Source of the DNA: Rostrohypoxylon terebratum
Taxonomy: Eukaryota > Ascomycota > Sordariomycetes > Xylariales > Hypoxylaceae
Length of the DNA: 64,000 bases
Direction of reading: 5' to 3'
Assembly (NCBI GenBank): GCA_022497145.1
Contig: MU385869.1
Location: forward strand, 1-64,000
The translations under genes were made by a program, and so were the position numbers. The first letter of the stretch is position 1. Each line of letters opens with the position of its first letter. Below, piece by piece: positions 23,179 through 35,408 of this stretch. The notes below the pieces were generated by a model. It searched no databases. It saw nothing but the letters and a program-made list of their open reading frames with translations, and was not told the DNA's origin.

Positions 23179-23827
23179 CCTCCTTCTCCTCTTTCCCACC
23201 CCCAAAAAATAAAATAAAACCAAGCCTACCTAAAAAACCCCGGGGGTGTGTATCCGCCCGATCCCGCCGACGAATCAGACAATCCGTGAGGGGGGGGCGT
23301 AGGGATATGTATATGGTATATGTACGACCTCTCTCCGGCAGCGAATCAGACGCGGACGATCTTGGCGCCGGTAGAGTCCCCTTCCTGGAGTTTGGAGTCC
23401 AGCACTTCCTAGTAGTATTGTACAGTACCGGTATTCCTAGTAGTGTAGTGCAGTGTATTGCAGTGTAGTGTAGCGTAGTGTAACAACCGTCCCAACAAAA
23501 GCACCAATGAGACTCTGAGTCCTCCGGTGTGCTGGTATGAAGAATTAATTGTCCCGCGTATATCGATTGGGTGTCGAGGGGGAGTTCCAGATCTCGGAAA
23601 GGGGGGTCGCTGGAGCTTGCGCTTCTTAAAAGGCTTCAAAGGCTGGTGGGTGGTGAGATGGTTGTGGGATGATGCAAAGAAAGTGGGCGGATCCCCGTTC
23701 ATTGTTAGTCCATGTTAGTCCATGTATCACCACCTCTTAGTCTCGCTGTCTCGGTACTTGGAGGTGGAGCCGACCGACGTTACGTAATCTACATGTCATT
23801 CGTTGAATACCTGGTGAAGCTGGTGTA
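23179..23827. other. Intergenic with GTGTAGTGCA-type simple repeats
   Basis: Promoter of thymidylate kinase and flank of the MITE. Around 23400-23483 there is an imperfect repeat of GTAGTGTAGTGCAGTGTA words. AGTCCATGTT is directly repeated near 23706-23721. No gene is supported. Confidence 0.4.
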
Positions 23828-24156
23828 CTGGTGCTGTCTACAATAACTCTCGACCGCACCCCCCGTAGGGGGGGTGCTGCGCATTGATTAGCGAAACGTG
23901 CAAGACTTGCGAAACCAACCGAAGATTATCCTAAACCCTTTAAACTATGGCTTATAATCATATATATTCTTAAAAACAAAGGTTATATTTACTTAAAAGA
24001 ATATGTATTTATGCTAGTATACTTTGACTTTATATGTAAATCCCACCCATTTATAAGTACCTCGGAGAATTTCGCTTGTCTTGCCCGTTTCGCTAATCAA
24101 TGCGCAGCACCCCCCCTACGGGGGGTGCGGTCGAGAGTTATTGTAGACAGCACCAG
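23828..24156. mobile_element. MITE (TA target, Tc1/mariner-type) with 71-bp perfect TIRs
   Basis: Positions 23828-23898 and 24086-24156 are perfect inverted copies (71 bp). Similarity continues with three mismatches to about 89 bp. The element is flanked by TA at 23826-23827 and 24157-24158, the target duplication of Tc1/mariner elements. The 329-bp element has an AT-rich core with no coding potential, so it is non-autonomous. Each TIR begins CTGGTGCTGTCTAC and carries its own inner palindrome (C6-GTA-G7 flanked by GCA/TGC) at 23856-23877 and 24107-24128. The identity of the TIRs suggests recent insertion or strong foldback. Confidence 0.9.
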
Positions 24157-24775
24157 TAATAGTGGTAACCTGTAGGTACCGTCTCAGATACAGTGTACAA
24201 GTGTACAACGTGTATCTAGATACTGATACCACTAGTAGTCTGGTACTACTAGGGATGTAGGAGGTAGGTATGCTTTGCTTAACCGCCCCGTCTGATGCAG
24301 CTAGTTATTGTTAGAACGTGAGAACCCGAAGGCTTGAATGGTTAATTAGACGACATCAACGAACAACCCTCTAAGCATTATACACCCTAGATAATCACGG
24401 GTAGAAAGAAATATATGATTAAATGATTTTGGTGCAATTGTTCTGTCAATCAGTAGCCCTTTGTCGCCATGCCTTGCTCCATAGAACCAGGCGTCGACCA
24501 GGCCACGTTTAGAGCCAGCATTGAAAGCATCCCAATACGAGTGTAGGCTCCCGAGGAAGATCAACATATGTACAAGACTCTTAAAATAAAAACAGTGCCA
24601 TACCGACGAAAGCAGCCAGCCACCCGAAACCCCCCCATTACCATCGTCCCCCTAAACGCCGGTGATTGATGTAGTAGCCTCCCAAGTCCAGGTATAGTAT
24701 CTAGGAATTAGGCGACGAAAAGAACCCAGCAGCCCAGTTACACAGAAACCCGCGGAAAATTCGACAACCTCCTCA
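24157..24775. other. Intergenic, no gene seen
   Basis: Right flank of the MITE and 3' side of the KEN-box gene. Contains a CTAGTAGTCTGGTACTACTAG inverted motif near 24231-24251. No ORF is supported. Confidence 0.4.
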
Positions 24776-26196
24776 TTAGCAATCCGCGCCCTGGGCCACT
24801 TCGGCAGGTCCCATCTCGGCTTCATCTTTAGCACTTCCACTCTCCCACACCTCAAAACTCTCACCGGTACCCTCCATTGGCTCGAGAACTGCTGCGCAGG
24901 GGGCAGGTTCGTCCGTCTTTTGCATCAACTCGTCGACTGACTGCACTCCATCCTCAGTGCTAGGCTCCGCCAGGATGTCGGATTGGGCCGCCGTTGTCTC
25001 AGGGGTGTGCTCAAGATCGCCTTCTGCTTGATGAGGCTGGTCGTCGTCATCTTCATCGCCAGGAATAATAATAATAGTGTTCTCATCGCAACCTTCCGAG
25101 TAGTAGTCGCGAACGTTCATCTCGCCCAAGGGGTTGCGCTCCTTCTCGAATACCATCTCGTCCTCCGACATCTGTCGAGCGGCACGAGGCCGTGAAGTCT
25201 GGGATACATCATCCATAGGGGGAACGTTCTCCTTGCCCTCGGCTCGCTCTCGTTGGCGACGGCTCTCGCTCTCCTCGTCCGAGCTGATGTCAAGAACGCA
25301 TGTGCTGTGCTGTAGAAGATTGGTCATCTCCTGCTCCGGAGTGTCCTCGTGAATGTCGAAGAACCAGGACGACTTCATATCGCCCTTATCGAGACTGCCA
25401 CTAAAGTCGATTGAGTTCGACAACAAGGACTTCGCCGCCGGCGACGCATTGCGACCGCTGTAACTGGAAAGAGTCCCTCTAAGAGCTGCATCCAGAGAAA
25501 AGGGAGCCGACGACTTCTTCGAGAGGTCAAAGGTGGGGGGATCAACTCTAGTGAATCCACGTCCAGTGCGACGTCGAGAAGATAGAATGCCCGTCTTCTT
25601 GCCACGAGTGGGCGAGCGGCCGGCAGGTGCTGAGAGAGGGGAGCTCTTAGCTACGCCAGTGTTGATCTTAGCAACAGGCGACTTGGGGTTGAGCACCGAG
25701 CGGGGACGCGGCATAGGCGACTTCGCTTGAGTGACGGTTGAAACGTCATTGGCGCTGGCTGATTTGGTGAGGATAAACGAAGATGGCTTGAGAGCGGAAT
25801 CCTTGAAAACGCTATCCGAACCCTTCGATCTCTTAGAGAAGAGTAGCGGGTCTACATTCTCGAAATCGTCGGAATCCAAGATGTCGGAAGCCTTTCGCTT
25901 GCCGGGCGACGAGTTCGAGAGTGCTGTAGACTGATTAGCATACCGTGGTATGAATATCGCATGGCACCAAATGTTCTTCTAAGTGTACGCTTCGAATAGT
26001 TTGTACAATTCGATTAGGTCTAATGACATTAAGGCCAATAAACGGCGAGACACCATATAATTAGGAACACTCAAGGTTCCCCGGACACTCCACAACTTCC
26101 CCTAGACTTACCATTCTGTCTGTTCTTGAGACTAGTCAAGTTCTGAAGGCGTGCGCCATCGAGAGGAGCAAAAGGTTGACGAGTGATAGTAGCCAT
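24776..26196 (-). CDS. Conserved fungal nuclear-type protein with a KEN box
   Basis: Two exons, 26196-26112 and 25923-24776 (intron 25924-26111), giving 410 residues. The junction yields NRQNALSNSSPGKRKASDIL. The protein is largely disordered, basic in the first half (KRKAS, SSRRRTGRGF, many SP sites) and acidic in the C-terminal part. The most structured-looking block is SWFFDIHEDTPEQE (214-227) followed by TNLLQHSTCVLDISSDEE. A KEN box (GKENVPP, 259-261) suggests ubiquitination by APC/C-Cdh1, and RGTL (177-180) is a weak D-box candidate. SP/TP sites are consistent with CDK phosphorylation. I recognise a conserved ascomycete family but cannot name its function; a securin-like or replication/mitosis role is inference. 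Confidence 0.75.
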
Positions 26197-29100
26197 TGCT
26201 GAGCTGTGACGTGGTCTTGATAGTGAAGGGACGTGAATGCCCAATTGACCCACGATGTTGTGGTTCTAATTCGACTCAGTCAAGGGTAGTCGCAGGTGGT
26301 TCTATGGAGACCGATTACCAATGAGTTGAGTCACAAGAATAGCGAAGTGAGGTTGTCAAGGTTGGATGAGGGATGATTTGACACCTAATGTCAATGCCGA
26401 ACAAGAAGCTAGACAGCTAGACAGCTAGACAGGCACGATTGTTTGTTTATTTTGTTGCGAACAATCGTATGTCGTCGAACTCTCGTCTGCGGGAAATGGG
26501 AGGGGAAAATAAGAAGAAAAGTGGGTGAGGGAGTGTGGTGGGAATTGGTAGATCTTATTGCATCTAAGTTGTCGTCTTGGGTAGAGAGGTCGCGTTGACA
26601 CAGACCAGGAAATAGAGAAAAGGATTGGCGCGGGAGGTCAATGTCTCGAAATGCGCTGCACTGTTGAGATTGCCAAACCCAAGCTTGAATTAGGAAGCGC
26701 CCATCCGCTAGTGGAGAGAGGGGAACTAATAGGATTAAGAGAGCGAGGAGACCGATGAGTGGACGAAGGAACGGATGGACTGCTGCAGGTCTACAGGTCT
26801 GCAGGTCTTGCAAGTCTATGTAGGAAGGTATGGTGAGGGAGCGGTGCTGGAAAGGTATGCGAAGAAATTAAGAGATGGAATAGAGGGAAGGATTGATTGA
26901 TTCTCGCATACTCAGGTTTCAAACAGGCTTCCAAGTTGGTGGGTTGCGGCAGGTTAAAGGGCTTTGGCTTTTTTTCCCCCTTCGTGTTGCGGACGCGTGG
27001 TGTTGGTGTAAATGTGGTGTAAATGGGTCTTCAGCCAATCAAAAAATAGGGGCGACTTCACCTGCTTATGACCTGCAGTGGTAAAAGTGGACCTTGCGCA
27101 AGGGCTGAACAGTGTCTGACTGGATCGGGCGGAAAAGCTGCAGGGAATTATAGCGATTGTCTCTCGTTCCCTCATGCAACCCCCCAGTGCGAATATGTGA
27201 TTTGCTGGGTTTTGCCTAGATGGTGGCTCAAGCGTCGAGACGGTCTCACCAGGCAGTGCCAGAAATCGACTTGAATGCAAGCCAATGCAACTTGGAGGAA
27301 CCAATCATCGCGTCCGAACCCAAGCCAAGATGAATTCGAAGGAAGTTCAGCAAAAAGGTCGTCGGAAAGCTAACCTAAATCAAAACTTTTGCGCTTCCCG
27401 TCCCAGTCCACCCTACGTACGTCCTTCCTTGTGGGACTCGAACTGTTCCAACGCGCGAATCGAATGCAGGGGTCCGCGCTTTTCGCGTCCATAAAGAACT
27501 GGTCTCCCCCTCCGATCCATCGCTCATCGTCACCGTGCCGGGCAGGTATGCCACGAACCATTTGCCAGGGAAAGATCTTATTCCAAGACAGGACAAGATA
27601 AGACAAGGTCCTTGACCTTCTCGAGCTGGAGCCGTATGTTCGAAACCACCGTTCAGTGAGGAGCTGTCCCAGTTTCACGATACCAAGATATTGAGTCTGT
27701 CCACTCCGTTATTTTCCATGCGCGGATTATGTTAGCCGCTATTGAACGCCTAGCAAACAGAACCGATGGACAAGCGTCATCGACTGCAGCTGCCCGTCGC
27801 GATTGGCGATATAGCTCCAAACATAGTGTCGAGTTAGAGACTAAGGTCGAGCTGGGCTGCGAAAGCATCTAGGCTAGCCTGACTAGAGGCAAACTCCCAT
27901 CGGAGAGATCCCACGGTCTGACGTGCTTGCCCTTCTCGTCACGGCTGCCATGACTGAGAGCTGATAACCAATGAGCTATATACGCATGGCAGCCATTGAG
28001 GACTAGAAGGCGAGTAGGTCGCGTTGTATGCGACCACCATCTGGCCTATGGGAAAAACAAGCGTTGGAGCGGACGACGTCAGGGCGATATCAGCCTTGGG
28101 GTGAGCCTTATTGGCTTAGGACAAGACCCTCCCTCCAATTCTCTTTCAGCCAGTGAGACAGGGTATATAGACCGAATTTGGTCATTCATCAGGCCGTGAG
28201 AGGTCGTGAGAGGTCGTCGAATAGGACGTGATTACGCGTTGTGTGGACAATCCGAAATCACAGTGAAACTTCGGCAATTAGTCCAGAATTCGGACAGCCC
28301 TGGAGCCCAACACCAATGTCCTCCGTATATCAGCAAGAGATTATTAGTAGCGCGTACGATGCTCTCACTCTCACTCTCTCCCTCTCCCGCTTTCTCGGGT
28401 AGGCAGAGATTGAGTGATCGTTGGACGGCCAAGACGCCTACAGCAATACGTGGAACCTCTTAAGTCGATGACGGATGGTCCGGATCCTACTATATGGCCT
28501 TAGCTAAGCCTCTCGAAACCTTGTACGCCTAGCTGCAATCTCGCTGCAATTGTTTGTTGGCTATTGGTAATGGTTATCCCGTGAGGTTCTGCTTGTGAGG
28601 CCAATATATTGGCTCTCGATCCACGTCGAACGCCGACGAAAGAGCGTTTCTGGAGTCTTGCCACTTCCACGATTAGACTTAGCAGTCCAACATGCACCGC
28701 CTTTTTTTAACAGATCTTTTGGAGACTCTTTACAGATATTTTACGGATCTTTCATGGATCTTTGATGGATCTTTTACAGGTTGGCGATGTAGAAGAGAGG
28801 AGTTGAGTTAAGTTAGAGAGTGGCTAAGTTCAAACCTACTAGTAGAGAGACAACTTGGAACCTTGAACCGTCTTGAAATCAATCTACCTGCCACCTACTA
28901 CGTACTACGTACTTGCGTACTTGGATTAACAGGATTAAGTTCAACAATGATCTCATTAAGCTCTTGGATCACATGTTTCTTGGTTGCAGCTCCCTGATCT
29001 TCACCTCATATTCTACATAGTAGGACAGTAACAAACAATAGCAAGTGCGATCAAGTTGGAAGACCCCGTCTGCCCGTTCGTTGAATGCATCTGGGCATGT

Positions 29101-30055
29101 ACAAGGTATGTACAGCATACAAGGTTCAAGGTTATCCCTGGATGTTTACATAGTAGACACTTGCATCAACTATTCAACTCTCAACTATTCAGCTCTAAAC
29201 TCTCATATTTCAACTCCATATGCGTTGCTACATCGCACTGTGCTCCCTGGTGCCTTGTAGCAGAGCATAGACCAGTCGTCTGGCATTAAGGCTATTACTG
29301 CAGCATCGCGGAGGCAAAACCCAAGATTCTGCAATAGCAGATTGACACATGAATTTGTCTCCAAATCTTCACTTGTTTCTGTGCGAGCCCTCAGCCAATG
29401 TTCTAGAGAGCTTTAAGCACGACCTACTCCCGTCCCAATGGGACGACCTCCTAAAGAGATTAACGCCTAAATCTCACATCTCACATCTCACCCGCCGACC
29501 CATCAAACATCCCCCGGTCAGCTGGACCTAATGCACATAAGTCATAAGTTAAACATTAGGTAACCTCCGGGGCTTTGCGTGTCTGCGTGTTAAGAAATCT
29601 TTAATCGTAAATATGGTGGAATCAATGGGTACATAGTATTTTAATGCCTGTCCGCGGTGAGTCACTTCGTCACTTCGTGACTGATTGGGGGAATATCTTC
29701 ACCTGAACCGGAATGCACACCTGCACACCACCTCAACCGCCCTATCAGATCACTTAGAATTCAGATCTTTGCTTTTTATCTTACATCAGGTACCTAGCAC
29801 CTACATACACTAGGGGGCACAGCGGAATGCCTACCTAGACGTTGGCCATAGCTCAATACCACATCCTGTAATTTTCTATTCAACGAGTGCTATATAAGAC
29901 CATATCAAGCTGCACCAAAACTCAAAGGTACCGTATCTTTTCTACGTACGCAAAGTCCTTTTCAGAGAAAAGTGTTGACTCTGGCATCCGCAGTCCTACC
30001 TAAATCCATCAATTCGGTCACTCTCAATCTATATAAGTCCCTACTACACATCATA
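26197..30055. other. Long intergenic region with simple repeats
   Basis: Nearly 4 kb with no gene I can support. It begins with the promoter/leader of the KEN-box gene, where AGCTAGACA is tandemly repeated (about 26408-26430). Other simple tracts are CTCACTCTCACTCTCTCC (about 28364-28390) and ATGGATCTTT repeats (about 28742-28780). A 60-codon ATG ORF at 29349-29531 is unconvincing. The last few hundred bases should hold the promoter of the gene at 30056. Confidence 0.45.
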
Positions 30056-31180
30056 ATGGAACCAGCTTCCGTCGAAGACAGATCTTCTCAGGCGTCTTCT
30101 TCACGTCCTTCCTCTACTGCTAACTTAAGGCAAGGAGTTATCTCCGACACATCGGCCAGTAGCGTTAGCCAACATAGCACCGAGTCCATTGTTGGTAATC
30201 CAACCGGCTCCGTGGAGTACACGATCAATTTGAGAAGAAACCGCATCTTCCGGGACGTGGAGATGTATCCACGCCCGCCGATCCCTCCGTTCGTTATCGA
30301 ACTTCATGAGCGAATAAAGCAACCTCGCGATTACCCTCATGGGCGCAGATACGCGGACCGGAAACTTCAGCTCGCATTAGAAGATATCCCTCGACTAAAA
30401 GAGCACGACGACAACAGCACTTTCGGAAGCTACTGGTCATATTACCTTCCTTTAAGTAGGATCGTCTATAAAGACATATACCTTGAGACGACGGGTTTAG
30501 ATATTCGAAACGCATGGTTTTTGAATTACGGCAAACATTGTAATACGATCACACAAGATTCCGTACTCGGCCGCCATCTCTCGAGATTCCCTTCGCCAGC
30601 TGGCCTGGAACACTCGACAGCTGATATAACCAATGGATATGGTACTATATGGCTATTTAATCTGCTCAATGGGGCCTTCTCCTATGATAATGAATATGCG
30701 AGGTCAATCCGAAGCATGGTTTGGGATGAAGAGGTCCCACTGTTCCCCTATCTGTTTGTAGAGCATAAGTCCGGATCAAACGATGATTTTAGATCAGCTA
30801 ATAATCGACTTCAAACGGTCTGCTCAGCTTATCTCTCCGGTACGAGGGAGCTAATCCGGACCAACAACGTTGTTTTTGGGCTTTCAATCGTCGACGATAT
30901 TGCGCAATTGCACATTATGTGTATGGAAGGGACGCAGGAATCTACTATCTTTATCCAGCACTTCTTGGATCACTTTTGGCTGATCCAGGCGGAGGACCTC
31001 ACTCGACTTCAGGATGTCTTGATGCGTGTGCATGACTGGGGCCTACAGGAACGTAGAGTCGAGATAGAACGAGAGATTATGGACCACATATTTGCCCAGG
31101 AAAACGGCACTACCAGACCACGGCCTAACTTCGAATCAGACTTTACCTATGAATACCAACATGCCGGTATTGGAGGGTAG
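30056..31180 (+). CDS. Fungal PD-(D/E)XK-nuclease-like protein of unknown role
   Basis: A single exon of 374 residues from the ATG at 30056. The first about 60 residues are Ser-rich and disordered. A helical/beta domain follows. The block WDEEVPLFPYLFVEHKSG (about 223-240) has D-x(9-12)-E-x-K spacing with the last strand reading FVEHK. A helix starting NNRLQTVCSAYLSGTREL follows, then VVFGLSI and AQLHIMCMEG strands. This order resembles the fungal PDDEXK-type nuclease-like families, which often read FPFLxVExK...N(Q/R)...A. That assignment is inference. There is no DNA-binding domain or signal peptide. It lies 1.5 kb upstream of the STAND-like gene on the same strand. Confidence 0.6.
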   Translation: MEPASVEDRSSQASSSRPSSTANLRQGVISDTSASSVSQHSTESIVGNPTGSVEYTINLRRNRIFRDVEMYPRPPIPPFVIELHERIKQPRDYPHGRRYADRKLQLALEDIPRLKEHDDNSTFGSYWSYYLPLSRIVYKDIYLETTGLDIRNAWFLNYGKHCNTITQDSVLGRHLSRFPSPAGLEHSTADITNGYGTIWLFNLLNGAFSYDNEYARSIRSMVWDEEVPLFPYLFVEHKSGSNDDFRSANNRLQTVCSAYLSGTRELIRTNNVVFGLSIVDDIAQLHIMCMEGTQESTIFIQHFLDHFWLIQAEDLTRLQDVLMRVHDWGLQERRVEIEREIMDHIFAQENGTTRPRPNFESDFTYEYQHAGIGG

Positions 31181-32651
31181 TGCCGAACTCGGAAATGAGT
31201 CTCATGACGGGTCTGGCGACAATGATGAAGAGGAAGAGGACAGCTAGAGCGACGATGGGTTACGTTCAAATAGGGAAAAAAAGATCGTGCTTAGTACCCC
31301 GGGATAAATGGAGAAACGGTTGTCTGCAGTTAGGAAGAATGTAGAGTAAAATATACTACCTACTTTCAGGAGCTTGGTATATAATATGAAGCTGGTTTCA
31401 TTCTCGTGTATACCTACCTACCTAACCTAGTAGACACCGAGTAGAGCGCATCCATGGCCCTTAGGTGCTACGAATCATGACCTTCTAGCCGATCCTACAT
31501 GCTCAAAAGCTCCAAGCCCTTTCGTTTCTCATGGATAATTTAGGTAATTTTCTTATTGAAAAGTAATAGGGGCGACCTGAGATTTTATACTCCGTAGAGC
31601 AGTTCAACATTCCTCAATCAAACAATTTTACTATCAGAAGGCCCTACCTCCTCAGAGAGTGATGGCGATGGTGACATTGTTAACGTCCATAGGACGCGAT
31701 ACTACTCCAGGGAGTTATGTACATGCGTCTAGCGCATCAGTGGCGCATTGGGACGCCTGGAGTATTCCCCTCAAAGGAGAGCAGGGTCAGGGTTTCGCGT
31801 GACAAAAGAAAAAACTTCCTTGGAGAAAAGATTGTGAGCTGCCATAAGTGCAAAAACCATCCGAAAAGGCAATCCATAGGACGTCATAAGTCCTCGTTTT
31901 TTGATCGGCCATCCTCTGGCTTTTCTACTTTCCAGATCATGGACATGTTCGTAACATGCCTTCAATTTCTTTTCTTACGTTCAATCACGAAAACTCCCGC
32001 TGGTTATAATCAGTCTTGAAGTAAACCTTCACACCCATGGTAAGTATCTATTTTCACCAATAACAACTTCGTACAACCCAGGCTACCTATACGACATACG
32101 ACCCCACGTAGCCACCTGCCCTCTGACGCAGGCATAAGTCCACCGAAAATCTAGATGTCACTTATCTTGGGTGCTCTACTCTTCAGGATGGGCAACTGGG
32201 CTGTCGATATATTTACTTAGCGATCAGAAATTTCTGTGGTGATCTCAATTATACTTCCATGTGAAAAGGGGTCCATGGTCGGCCGGCTTCGACTATGGGA
32301 TGCCTTAGGGAAGTACCTAGATAGTCATTTTATCGTGTTGCAAAATCTATAGTAGAGTTTCCGATGGCTTCCTTGGGGGCCGATGGCCTACTTCCGAAAT
32401 GGTGGCGGTTTGACGACATCCGATCAAGGCTTCACGCAGAATGAGGGTTACAGGGTGTCATTTATATAGAGAGTATATGATATCCAAGCCCCAACGAGCT
32501 TCAGTATTAATGAGGTAGGCTGGATTCCCAGACCCAGTGGGTATATAACATTCAAAAGTCCGAAAATCCAAACACCTTGGACTACTCAAATTCGACACTA
32601 GGATATTTGATATATTACACAGGATCGCAATTCCCTGGCGACTTCTTAGCA
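31181..32651. other. Intergenic, no gene seen
   Basis: No supported ORF. A 100-codon frame at 31717-32019 lacks family features. It contains ACCTACCTACCTAACCTAG near 31413-31431. It carries the promoter of the gene at 32652. Confidence 0.4.
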
Positions 32652-35184
32652 ATGGCCGAAGCAACTCTTTCTACAATAGGAGCTGTTGTCAATGTCATTC
32701 AAATTGGCGACGCCGCCATACGATTATGTCGAAGTATCGCTACCTTCATTCGCGAGTTGAAGGATGCAAAAGACGACATGCGATATCTTGGGACTAGTAA
32801 ATGAAAAAAAATACCCTCACCCATATGCCCAGGCCTAGACTAATACGTGTCGCATCCCCTTAGCACTCGATGATACGAATTCCCTGATGCGAAACTTAAT
32901 TGTTTACATTCGCGAGTTCCAAAACGCCCCTTCAACTAGTGAGCAGTATGAGGTTTTACCAGAAGTAGTTGTGGCCACTGTTCACAATTTCCATGAAAGC
33001 CTCAAATCACTTCGCCGTTGGCTGCCACCTGATCTGTCCCCCAATTTTGCGCAACGATTTCGTTTCGTTTTTAACAGGAAGAAGATTCAAAGCGCCTCCT
33101 TGGAGTTGGAGAAGTGTAAGAACAACACTTCTGTCGCGCTACTCGTCATCTCTAGGTATGAATGAGAATTCGCTTGAGCTTTGCTTGTCGGGACTATGAC
33201 ATCGTTAACGTTGGAGTATGAAGTTTACACACCATCAAACTGCGCGATGACGTGAGATGCCTCAGAATCAGCAGCGAAACAACTGCTGCTGAGCAGAAAC
33301 TAGCCCTGCAGGACGCCTCCCAGCAAACATCTCAACTACTAACTAAAATTCAAGATATATCTGAGAGACAAACTCGAGCATTCCCGCCTTTGGGACCAGC
33401 CAGCAATCGAACTTCTGACGTGTTGGCCCTCCTCCAATCAATATATACAACAGTAACAGCGCAAAGCAATTCCCCTGAGCACCAGCGTTCTACTGAGACA
33501 TTCGTAGCCGGGGATGAAGAGACTCTTGCGAAGATCGTACGGGCATATCTAACAGAGACAGTAAATATGCGTACCACTGGAATGGATAGAGATGAAATGA
33601 GCAAGGTCGATGGGCTAAGTATTGGGGTCGCTTCACAGGCCTACCTCGACGATTTTTTCGGATCAACAGAAGCCACGACAACAACAGCACCAGCAACAAT
33701 CTGTAGAACCCAACGTAGTCACTACGCCGACTCTAATGTGGGATCTCCAATCCAAAGACGAGACTCGACTCAAAAACCCAGCGTGATACTGTTCCGAAAA
33801 TTCATGACTATCAGACTCAGGTGGGTAATAATACATCTTCTCGTCATCGGATTGAGGCACCGTCAAACGAACATACAAAATTCCGCCCCCTGCTTTTCTA
33901 TAACCATCGATCTAGTTCCTCAGCGGTTCTTCTCCTCCGGAGTATCTTTATCATATACGAATACTCCAGACCACGCCGGTTACTACAGCATCTGTCCAGC
34001 CGTCTTAACGTTCAATATAATTCCTGCTATTATGGAACGTGAAATTGATCGCGCTTTATACAACGACGATGCTGATAGGTTGCAACGTATGATAATGAAT
34101 CGGGAAGTGGGTGTTAGGGACCGCGATAGACAGGGTCATTCGCTTCTCACGGTTGGTATTTACCTTGATTCTTGAGACTCACAAGTGGCACTGACACTAG
34201 GTTAACACCATTTAGCATGCGTTGAAGCATAGTTCCGCAAAGTGTGTTCGATACTTAATGTCTGGAACTGGGCTATCCCAATCCGCGGTTCTCGATGTCT
34301 TGAACACGACTGAATCAAGTCTTGGTAAAGACTTCATGAAGCATATATACAGAGGGGTATTATTTGGAGTCTTTCCGCTTTCTAGAGTATTTGATTGCGC
34401 GCATTCAATCTTGGATAACGATGTGTCAATCGACTCTCATGAAGAGGGTGTGGCGAATATTTGGGATGCTATGTCGGATACTGAGAACGAGGACTGGGAG
34501 AAATGCCGAAACAAATACATGGAGGACCTGTACTGGAAGCGGCATTTTGCTCATGTGAGTGAACCGCTCCAGGATAACGAAGTCCAAACATATGTCGCCT
34601 TGAAGAAAATTGGGTTCAGTCTTGAATTCTTTTCGTGGCGGAGGCCTTGCGAGTGGCCAGGGTGGGCGAATAATCTTTTATATCATGAGTTCTGCATGGA
34701 ACTGTGTCTGAAAGTTGGTGAGGATCCCAACGCGCCGTTGAAACTCCGCAACGAAAATCGCCCGCTCGAACACGCAGTTAGGGTTCTAGCTCAAGACAAT
34801 GATCAAACAACGGATGCGCGTCATCTAGGAGCTTTCGAATCGAAGCCCATCAAAACATCTCCACGCCTCCTAGTCCTACTTATTAACGCTGGAGCGGACA
34901 TTTTCTTTACCAGGGAAGTTGACGGTCAAATCCAATCAATTTCGGATCTAGCGCACAATTTGGGCATCGGCCACCTGTGGGAAGCTGCTCTGGCTGAATG
35001 TGGCCACGATCCTAGACAAGTCAAGGTGGAGAGTGAGCGACGGAAGATGGTGGACAAAAAGCTCCAATCAGCATATCGAAGTGGCATCGATATTGAATCG
35101 ATAAAGAAAGTGCCATACACGCAAGGCCTGAGATATAGGCCGGCTGCTAAAACAGCACGCACTGAGGTATCAATTGCTAATTGA
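32652..35184 (+). CDS. STAND-type N-terminal domain plus ankyrin-like C-terminal protein
   Basis: Four exons: 32652-32796, 32864-33155, 33224-34151 and 34216-35184, giving 777 residues. The N-terminus (MAEATLSTIGAVVNVIQIGD, then LCRSIATFIRELKDAKDDMRYLG and LDDTNSLMRNL) matches the fungal N-terminal helical domain that precedes NACHT/NB-ARC modules in STAND proteins. No P-loop or NB-ARC/NACHT follows. There is a coiled-coil-like stretch (about 145-230), a low-complexity TTTTAPAT tract (about residues 291-300), and a C-terminal half with ankyrin-like units (DRDRQGHSLLT-HALKHSS; LLVLLINAGADIF). Exon 3 stays open, but between about 33660 and 33890 another frame is also open, so a hidden intron or frameshift there is possible. 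A role in non-self recognition or cell-death signalling is inferred from the domain only. Confidence 0.65.
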
Positions 35185-35408
35185 ACTACTGGGATGGACC
35201 GTTGATGAGCGTACACCTCCTGGGCTGGATGGGGCACAGAAAATTCTGAAGAAAATCAACTGCGTATTTTATATTGAGCTGCTGTTCCTCCAAAAAGGAA
35301 CAAATATATTAAGGGAATTGCATCTCATGGCATTTCAGCATATATTATTGGTATCTTGCAATTATAAAAATCAAGTCATAACCCATCACACTCCCACCTC
35401 CTACCCCA

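Noticed and set aside
22258..23217. Plus-strand 319-codon frame opposite thymidylate kinase
   Set aside because: It is antisense to a clear enzyme gene, has no family features, and is explained by GC-rich third positions.
23400..23480. Possible CRISPR-like or regular spaced repeat
   Set aside because: It is irregular simple-sequence DNA without constant repeats and spacers, and the genome is eukaryotic.
27425..27470. GTTCGAGTCCCAC on the minus strand, resembling a tRNA T-loop/B box
   Set aside because: The flanking T-stem does not pair and no A box or acceptor stem is present.
27478..27600. FRVHKELVSPSDPSLIVTV, reminiscent of a BTB domain
   Set aside because: The order of the segments is wrong for BTB and the frame is short; probably chance.
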